Of a DNA stretch of 64,000 nt, positions 59,536 to 64,000 are shown one piece after another (positions within the stretch are counted from its first letter, which is position 1; each line of letters opens with the position of its first letter). This DNA is from CBDDKU01 sp965230375 (lineage in GTDB: Bacteria; Bacteroidota; Bacteroidia; Flavobacteriales_D; Cryomorphaceae). The stretch covers positions 40,485-104,484 of the forward strand of contig CBDDKU010000005.1 of assembly GCA_965230375.1 (NCBI GenBank), in the 5' to 3' direction. The notes beneath the pieces are model-generated. The model was not told where the DNA came from, did not search any database, and worked only from the letters and a program-made list of their open reading frames with translations. The position numbers and the translations under genes are program-made.

Positions 59536-59617
59536 AGCCCTGAAAGGGCTCAAGATTCTAGCGTCCGGTGAAGCCGGATGCGATGGAGCCCCCCACCCTG
59601 AAAAGTCCTGAAGGGAC
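59536..59617. repeat. REP-like cluster of three TGAAR-loop hairpins
   Basis: Three short hairpins share the same loop. They are AGCCC-TGAAA-GGGCT at 59536-59550, GCGTCCGG-TGAAG-CCGGATGC at 59561-59581 (one G-T pair), and GTCC-TGAAG-GGAC at 59605-59617. A fourth degenerate copy, CACCCTGAAAAG, lies between the last two. The common plan, a GC stem closing a TGAAR loop, is like repetitive extragenic palindromes of RAYT-associated type. Only one cluster is visible in this window. Confidence 0.6.
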
Positions 59618-59794
59618 GAGACCAAATGAATGGACAATGAACAAGTGTTAATTGACAATCGCGATCCAGCACCAAGGGTTTAAAGGTTTTGAGAACAAGG
59701 AACATCGATTTTAGCAATTTTATAAACAAAACCGCAGCAGCACAGCTACTGCGGAGCGGGATCTTCGTATTTCAATTAGCAGAATATAGAGCAT

Positions 59795-59830
59795 AAAAAA
59801 AGCCGCCCCGATTCATTCAGGGCGGCTTTT
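59795..59830 (-). terminator. Terminator of the 212-residue beta-barrel gene (bidirectional)
   Basis: AAAAGCCGCCC / GGGCGGCTTTT stem with a 12-base loop. The minus strand ends in seven T and the plus strand in four. It lies 19 bases after the stop of the gene at 59850. Confidence 0.92.
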
Positions 59831-59849
59831 AGTATTGTGTTTGGGTAAA

Positions 59850-60488
59850 TTACTTCACAAACGTGTAGTAAAGACCAATGTTAAATGGCGCAGAGTAAGT
59901 GTCTCCTAGCAAACCAAATGTGTTTGTAGACACAGCTGAATCATCAACATCAGTTACTTCTGTAGTCTCAAGTGTGTAGCTCAAGGCAGCAATACGCCCC
60001 ATAACAGTGAAACTCTCGCTCAAAGCGAAAGCAACACCAAAATCTACTTCAGCTCCGAACCCACTACGAGTCATTTCCATCTCTTCAATTTCACCATTTA
60101 TAGGATTGAAACTCTCAGATGTCATTTTCCCTGTAATAATGTCAAAATTCAAGCCAGCGAAAGTCATCAGACGGTCACCTACTGACCAGTATTTACGACC
60201 GTAAAGTCTTGGAGAAAAATCGTTCCATGTGTCTTCGAGATTCTCATCTGCACCTGTGTCAAATACATCCTTCCCACCCATGGCACCAATTGCGATACCT
60301 ACTTGGATGTCGTTTTTCAACCAATACCCAACTTCAGGAGCTGCATACCAGTAACTAGACTTTGAATCATCTTGGTCATTTCCTTGAGAGCTAAATCCTA
60401 ACATACCCCCAACGTACCATTGGCCCTGCTGTGCCGATACTCCAGCACCGATAAGCAATGCTACAGCTAATAGTTTAATTTTTTTCAT
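59850..60488 (-). CDS. Outer membrane beta-barrel protein
   Basis: A 212-residue exported protein with signal MKKIKLLAVALLIGAGVSAQ. It is an OmpW/OmpA-like eight-stranded barrel. Strands include GQWYVGGMLGFSSQG, SSYWYAAPEVGYWLKNDIQVGIAIGAMG in two parts, YWSVGDRLMTFAGLNFDI and FGAEVDFGVAFALSESFTVMG, with a terminal strand SAPFNIGLYYTFVK that ends with the aromatic residue used by the BAM insertion machinery. Function is not assignable. It is transcribed alone, divergent from formate-tetrahydrofolate ligase. Confidence 0.83.
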   Translation of the reverse strand: MKKIKLLAVALLIGAGVSAQQGQWYVGGMLGFSSQGNDQDDSKSSYWYAAPEVGYWLKNDIQVGIAIGAMGGKDVFDTGADENLEDTWNDFSPRLYGRKYWSVGDRLMTFAGLNFDIITGKMTSESFNPINGEIEEMEMTRSGFGAEVDFGVAFALSESFTVMGRIAALSYTLETTEVTDVDDSAVSTNTFGLLGDTYSAPFNIGLYYTFVK

Positions 60489-60679
60489 GTGATAATTGTT
60501 TGATTGTAGTGTGAAATAACGGATAAAGTCAATGTTAACGTCATTTCAAATTGTTGAGATAATAACAAAAGGCTGTGTATATCGCTCTGTTTCGAATTGA
60601 TTTGATAGATGTTTCACGGTTGTTTATCTTCCTTTCCTTCAGATTCCGCCTATCTTTACTTCTCCAACTAAGAGAAGAT

Positions 60680-62347
60680 ATGAACGACATAGATATTGCT
60701 CAAAACGCCGAACTCAGACACATAAATGAAATTGCTGATCAGTTGAATATTCAAGGTGGCCAACTCGAACACTACGGGAAATTCAAGGCTAAACTACCAC
60801 TTGAACTAATTGACGACAACCAACTATCTAAAAGCAATTTAATTCTTGTCACGGCCATCTCTCCCACTCCTGCCGGAGAAGGAAAAACAACGGTCTCGAT
60901 CGGGTTGACTCAGGGGATGAATAAGATCGGTGAAAGGTGCACTGTCGTTCTACGCGAACCATCTTTGGGCCCCGTATTCGGAGTGAAAGGTGGGGCCGCT
61001 GGCGGTGGATATAGCCAGGTTCTTCCAATGGAAGATATCAACCTACACTTCACAGGCGATTTTGCAGCAATTGAAAAAGCGCACAATCTTTTAGCAGCTT
61101 TAATCGACAACAATATTCAGAGTCGAAAGCGCTCTCTGGGTATCGACCCTAGAACGGTGGCCTGGAAACGAGTCATGGATATGAACGATCGCTCCCTCCG
61201 AAAAATGGTCGTTGGTCTTGGTGGACGCGGACAAGGAATACCGCGCGAAGCGGGGTTTGACATTACGGCTGCTTCTGAAATTATGGCCATTCTATGCTTA
61301 TCAAAAGACCTTACAGACCTCAAGCGTCGCATTGGAAACATCTTTGTAGGCTACACCTTTGAAAACAAACCCGTCTTTGCCAGAGACCTGAACGCTCAAG
61401 GGGCTATGACGGTGCTACTCAAAGATGCCATTAAACCCAACTTGGTCCAGACATTGGAAGGTACGCCAGCGATCATTCACGGTGGACCTTTCGCCAACAT
61501 CGCTCAAGGAACCAATACCATTGTCGCTACTAAAATGGGGATGTCGCTATCTCCCTACGTTGTTACTGAAGCGGGATTTGGAGCCGACCTGGGTGCCGAG
61601 AAGTTTCTGGATATCAAGTGCCCTGAGGCGGGAATCGCCCCTAAGGCTGTTGTGATCGTCGCAACGCTCAAAGCCATCAAATACCACGGCGGAGTGCCAC
61701 TCGATCAGGTGACACAGCCAAATATGGAAGGACTTCAAAAAGGGATCGTCAATCTTGAAAAGCATATCGAAAACATCCAGAAGTATCATCTCCCAGCTGT
61801 TGTTGCCATCAACCAGTTTTCGAACGACCCTGCTGAGGAGATCGAGTATATCAGAGCCCATTGCGAAAAGCTGGGTGTAGCCGTTGCACCAGCCGACATC
61901 TGGGCCAAGGGTGGCGAAGGCGGAATCGAATTAGCCAAGGCTGTAGTCAAAACCGTAGAAAGTGGAAAAGCGGCATTTAAACCGATTTACGACAGAAAAG
62001 AGCCTGTGAAGGATAAGATCGCCCGAATAGCTCAGGAGATTTATGGAGCTGATGGGGTGGAGTATTCTGCCGAAGCACTTCGGACACTCAAAACCATTGA
62101 AGATCTCGGTTTTTCACACTTCCCGATCTGCATGGCGAAAACCCAAAGCTCGTTTACCGATAACCCAAAAATTCTTGGGCGTCCTACAGGATTTAAGATT
62201 CGCATCAGAGAAATAGAAATTGCCGCAGGAGCTGAGTTTATCATTCCGATTGCAGGATCGATGATGCGTATGCCTGGTCTGCCTGCTACTCCGGCGGCTG
62301 AAGCTGTGGATATTGACGAGAATGGGCAAATATCGGGTCTATTTTGA
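60680..62347 (+). CDS. fhs: Formate-tetrahydrofolate ligase
   Basis: A 555-residue monofunctional Fhs that makes 10-formyl-tetrahydrofolate from formate, ATP and THF, feeding purine synthesis and formyl-Met initiation. The ATP loop PTPAGEGKTT is at 63-72, followed by REPSLGPVFGVKGGAAGGGYSQV in parts. The folate/formyl-phosphate region has GFDITAASEIMAILCL. The C-terminal IPIAGSMMRMPGLPATPAAE is a family signature. The ATG at 60680 was selected; upstream in-frame codons from 60575 are hydrophobic and unlike the family. Length matches the usual 555-560. It overlaps the convergent next gene by 9 bases. Confidence 0.97.
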   Translation: MNDIDIAQNAELRHINEIADQLNIQGGQLEHYGKFKAKLPLELIDDNQLSKSNLILVTAISPTPAGEGKTTVSIGLTQGMNKIGERCTVVLREPSLGPVFGVKGGAAGGGYSQVLPMEDINLHFTGDFAAIEKAHNLLAALIDNNIQSRKRSLGIDPRTVAWKRVMDMNDRSLRKMVVGLGGRGQGIPREAGFDITAASEIMAILCLSKDLTDLKRRIGNIFVGYTFENKPVFARDLNAQGAMTVLLKDAIKPNLVQTLEGTPAIIHGGPFANIAQGTNTIVATKMGMSLSPYVVTEAGFGADLGAEKFLDIKCPEAGIAPKAVVIVATLKAIKYHGGVPLDQVTQPNMEGLQKGIVNLEKHIENIQKYHLPAVVAINQFSNDPAEEIEYIRAHCEKLGVAVAPADIWAKGGEGGIELAKAVVKTVESGKAAFKPIYDRKEPVKDKIARIAQEIYGADGVEYSAEALRTLKTIEDLGFSHFPICMAKTQSSFTDNPKILGRPTGFKIRIREIEIAAGAEFIIPIAGSMMRMPGLPATPAAEAVDIDENGQISGLF

Positions 62348-63388
62348 CCCGGTTCCCATTCGGTAGATCAGTGAAAACTGTCCGGTAGAGATATCGCCGA
62401 GTATTTTGGCTTCGCCTTCTACCTGAAAACGCTGAGAAAACTGGTATCGCCCACCAATGACTAGTCCCCAAGGGGAGTCGAGTGATCGATCGGTGGTGTA
62501 ATCTATTTCTTCTGACTGCCCTGACTGGGCGCCTTCGAGCAATTCAGAAAATTCATCGTACTGAACTTGATAGGCCTTTTGCTGAGCATCATTGAGTCCA
62601 TCGTACCATGTGTCGAGCTGCAACTGGAGCCCTGCTATTTCATCAGCTGAGCTGGGTAAAAAATCCTTTGATGAAAAAGAGCCACTCGTACGACCCTCGA
62701 CAATGATATGGTCTCCCCCAACCCAAAGCGTCAAGTTGCGGTTTGGCTTGTCTTCAAAATTGAGAGATGGTCCAACCCGAAAAGTCGTCGAATATCGCTG
62801 CGAGTTCTCATCGACAAATTTGGTTTGTGTATAGGTCCAGTTAGACTCAATACCAGCGTAAAGTGGCCCAAACGTACCTGCTATTTCCGCACCAAACCCA
62901 TAGAAAGATCCTGAATTGCTGTACGATTTATCTAGGGTGAATGGGGAATTTACTTCAAGGTCTTTTCCCGAATTCGAAAATCCTATCATACCGTATACGT
63001 TTACGAATGGCAATACCCAAACATCCAGCTGAAAATTGACTGTTTGCACATCCGACCGCAGTTCCCCAAATTCGACTAGGTCGTCTATTTGAAACTCGGG
63101 ACCATCGCCAATGCGCATAAAAGTGTTGTTGATCGATGTGTTTTGAACGCCGTAAATGATGTTCAAGTTCAGTCCGATTGGGAGTGGCATATCAAAATTT
63201 TGAGCCATCCCCTTACCGAAGAAAGGAAGCGCTTCGTGATAAGCTTCTTCACCAGTCGCCGGAAATTTCGGACCGATTTGTCCTGCTACATCTCCAGCTC
63301 CAAGCCAAACTGCCCCGAAAAGCATAAACGGAACTATACCCTTACTCGTCTTATTTATTCGGTCGCAAATTCTTTTCTGCCAATTCAT
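62339..63388 (-). CDS. Outer-membrane-like protein of unknown function
   Basis: A 349-residue exported protein; a basic N-terminus and hydrophobic stretch (GIVPFMLFGAVWLGAGDVAGQ) act as signal. An internal ATG at 63325 could be the start. Barrel-like strands include MPLPIGLNLNIIYGVQNTSI, VNFQLDVWVLPFVNVYGMIG, GSFYGFGAEIAGTFGPLYAG, STTFRVGPSLNFEDKPNRNL and WGLVIGGRYQFSQRFQVEGE. It ends TGQFSLIYRMGTGSK. The alternation and the aromatic girdle suggest an outer-membrane barrel of 12 or more strands. No family is recognised with confidence. It overlaps the upstream barrel gene by 38 bases. Confidence 0.72.
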   Translation of the reverse strand: MNWQKRICDRINKTSKGIVPFMLFGAVWLGAGDVAGQIGPKFPATGEEAYHEALPFFGKGMAQNFDMPLPIGLNLNIIYGVQNTSINNTFMRIGDGPEFQIDDLVEFGELRSDVQTVNFQLDVWVLPFVNVYGMIGFSNSGKDLEVNSPFTLDKSYSNSGSFYGFGAEIAGTFGPLYAGIESNWTYTQTKFVDENSQRYSTTFRVGPSLNFEDKPNRNLTLWVGGDHIIVEGRTSGSFSSKDFLPSSADEIAGLQLQLDTWYDGLNDAQQKAYQVQYDEFSELLEGAQSGQSEEIDYTTDRSLDSPWGLVIGGRYQFSQRFQVEGEAKILGDISTGQFSLIYRMGTGSK

Positions 63389-64000
63389 CTGTAATAAATG
63401 GGAAGCTCAAATTAAGTGCAAAGTAACTAGCTAAATTGTTATTCTTTTTTGAGACTTCGAAGTCATCATCGAAAGTGTCCGTCAAGCCTTGGTAATATCT
63501 CAAGCCTACAGTCAAACCCTTACCATGCCTACCATACGTGACCACGTAAGAGAGTGCCGCAATCACGCCAAACTCAACACTTTCGGTGGCGTCTTTAGAA
63601 TTGACTTTATACGCTTCGCTGTCGTTCAATTCATATAGCACACTCGACTTGGTTGGAAAAGACACTTGTGGCCCGAGACCAACCCTCCACGGCGAATCTG
63701 AAAACTGATAGTTTGCCAATACTGGAATGTCAATGTATTGAACACTCAATCGGCCATCAGCTGTAGATTCTTCCAGCTCTAATTCATTTCCGGTGTAGAC
63801 TGCTGCATCTTTAACGACGAGCGAGCGCTGGGAGAAAAAGTAGATAGCGGGATTTAGATGCCAGTTCTCACTCAAAGCCATATTACACGCCATTCCAAAA
63901 TTCATCCCAATGGCTGGCAGAGTTTTGCCTTCAATATTCGAAAAGCCAGTAAGTCCAGCTCCAATTTCCATCGAAATATTGAATTTCTCGGTAGCCACCT
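63351..64000 (-). CDS. Outer membrane beta-barrel protein (5' end missing)
   Basis: At least 216 residues of an outer-membrane barrel whose start lies beyond the window; the frame stays open to the last base. Strands include FNISMEIGAGLTGFSNIEG, WHLNPAIYFFSQRSLV, LSVQYIDIPVLANYQFSDS, WRVGLGPQVSFPTKSS and LTVGLRYYQGLTDTFDD, close to OMP_b-brl_2/PorT-like proteins. The final strand YFALNLSFPF is followed by a short tail. A GTG at 63998 is not a credible start. It precedes and overlaps the 349-residue gene, so they form an operon. Confidence 0.78.
   Translation of the reverse strand, partial: VATEKFNISMEIGAGLTGFSNIEGKTLPAIGMNFGMACNMALSENWHLNPAIYFFSQRSLVVKDAAVYTGNELELEESTADGRLSVQYIDIPVLANYQFSDSPWRVGLGPQVSFPTKSSVLYELNDSEAYKVNSKDATESVEFGVIAALSYVVTYGRHGKGLTVGLRYYQGLTDTFDDDFEVSKKNNNLASYFALNLSFPFITDELAEKNLRPNK

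Larger units (their letters stand above)
59273..59849. other. Gene-free stretch after aqpZ (577 bases)
   Basis: No convincing gene; a 69-residue open frame at 59284-59493 is arginine/proline-rich and starts inside the terminator. The stretch has the aqpZ terminator, an inverted-repeat element at 59378-59453, a cluster of three similar hairpins at 59536-59617, and the terminator of the beta-barrel gene. It looks like a repeat-bearing spacer. Confidence 0.7.

Noticed and set aside
1..64000. tRNA, rRNA, CRISPR and riboswitch search by eye
   Set aside because: No T-loop GTTCRANNC in a cloverleaf context, no spaced direct repeats and no known riboswitch core were seen; a covariance scan would be needed to exclude small cases.

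Overview
The window is a chromosomal segment of a Bacteroidota bacterium, most likely Flavobacteriales and possibly Cryomorphaceae-like. The evidence is gldF, gldG and a gldI-like gene, type IX secretion (T9SS) C-terminal domains, a TonB-dependent receptor, many SusD-free beta-barrel outer membrane proteins, and -7 promoter boxes of the Bacteroidota form TAnnTTTG. No rRNA, tRNA, insertion sequence, CRISPR array or prophage was seen. Most intergenic gaps are short, and many neighbouring genes overlap by 1-20 bases.

Layout. 1-7.1 kb: end of a FecA-like receptor, csaA, then the minus-strand block gldF-gldG-DUF4340-dnaN. The dnaN terminator lies inside the csaA reading frame. 7.2-11.2 kb: uvrB, fabH and a first MscS channel. 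11.3-15.8 kb: a RelE/ParE toxin-antitoxin pair, a lipoprotein, a DPP III-like M49 peptidase and small proteins. 15.9-24.8 kb: a DUF6263 protein, a large zinc metalloprotease, a pRiA4b ORF-3-like protein overlapping miaA, a TPR protein, a prolyl oligopeptidase and a DUF3810 membrane protein. 24.8-29.1 kb: an ECF sigma factor overlapping a membrane protein with PKD and surface-sorting domains, then a T9SS BNR-repeat protein broken by two single-base shifts. 29.1-32.3 kb: NDH-2 and a rhodanese/TIGR04282/TIGR04283 operon. 32.3-32.9 kb: a gene-free stretch with a probable structured small RNA. 32.9-36.9 kb: an OmpR-type two-component system divergent from an acidic T9SS protein, with TTAAC direct repeats between them. 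37-39.5 kb: a secreted protein, a membrane nucleotide cyclase and a small secreted protein.

39.5-51.1 kb is the most unusual part. It is a dense envelope- and general-stress island: CsbD, two MscS channels, a DJ-1/PfpI protein, a frameshifted AI-2E transporter, a holin-like protein, YtxH, a coiled-coil lipoprotein, DUF1328 and a beta-barrel protein. They surround an operon for a receiver protein, an NtrC-type sigma-54 activator and a soluble PAS kinase. Several of these genes have GG-N10-GC (-24/-12) sigma-54-like promoters 35-37 bases before their start codons. Several gaps also hold inverted repeats of the form TGTGG-N8-CCACA at enhancer-like distances. I read this as a local sigma-54 stress regulon driven by the central activator; this is an inference.

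51.3-64 kb: an orphan secreted protein, a DinB-like protein, an MBL-fold hydrolase, a LMW phosphatase, an RsmI-like methyltransferase, two FKBP lipoproteins (one gldI-like), a DHH phosphoesterase, aquaporin Z, a REP-like hairpin cluster, formate-tetrahydrofolate ligase and three outer-membrane proteins, the last cut by the window edge.
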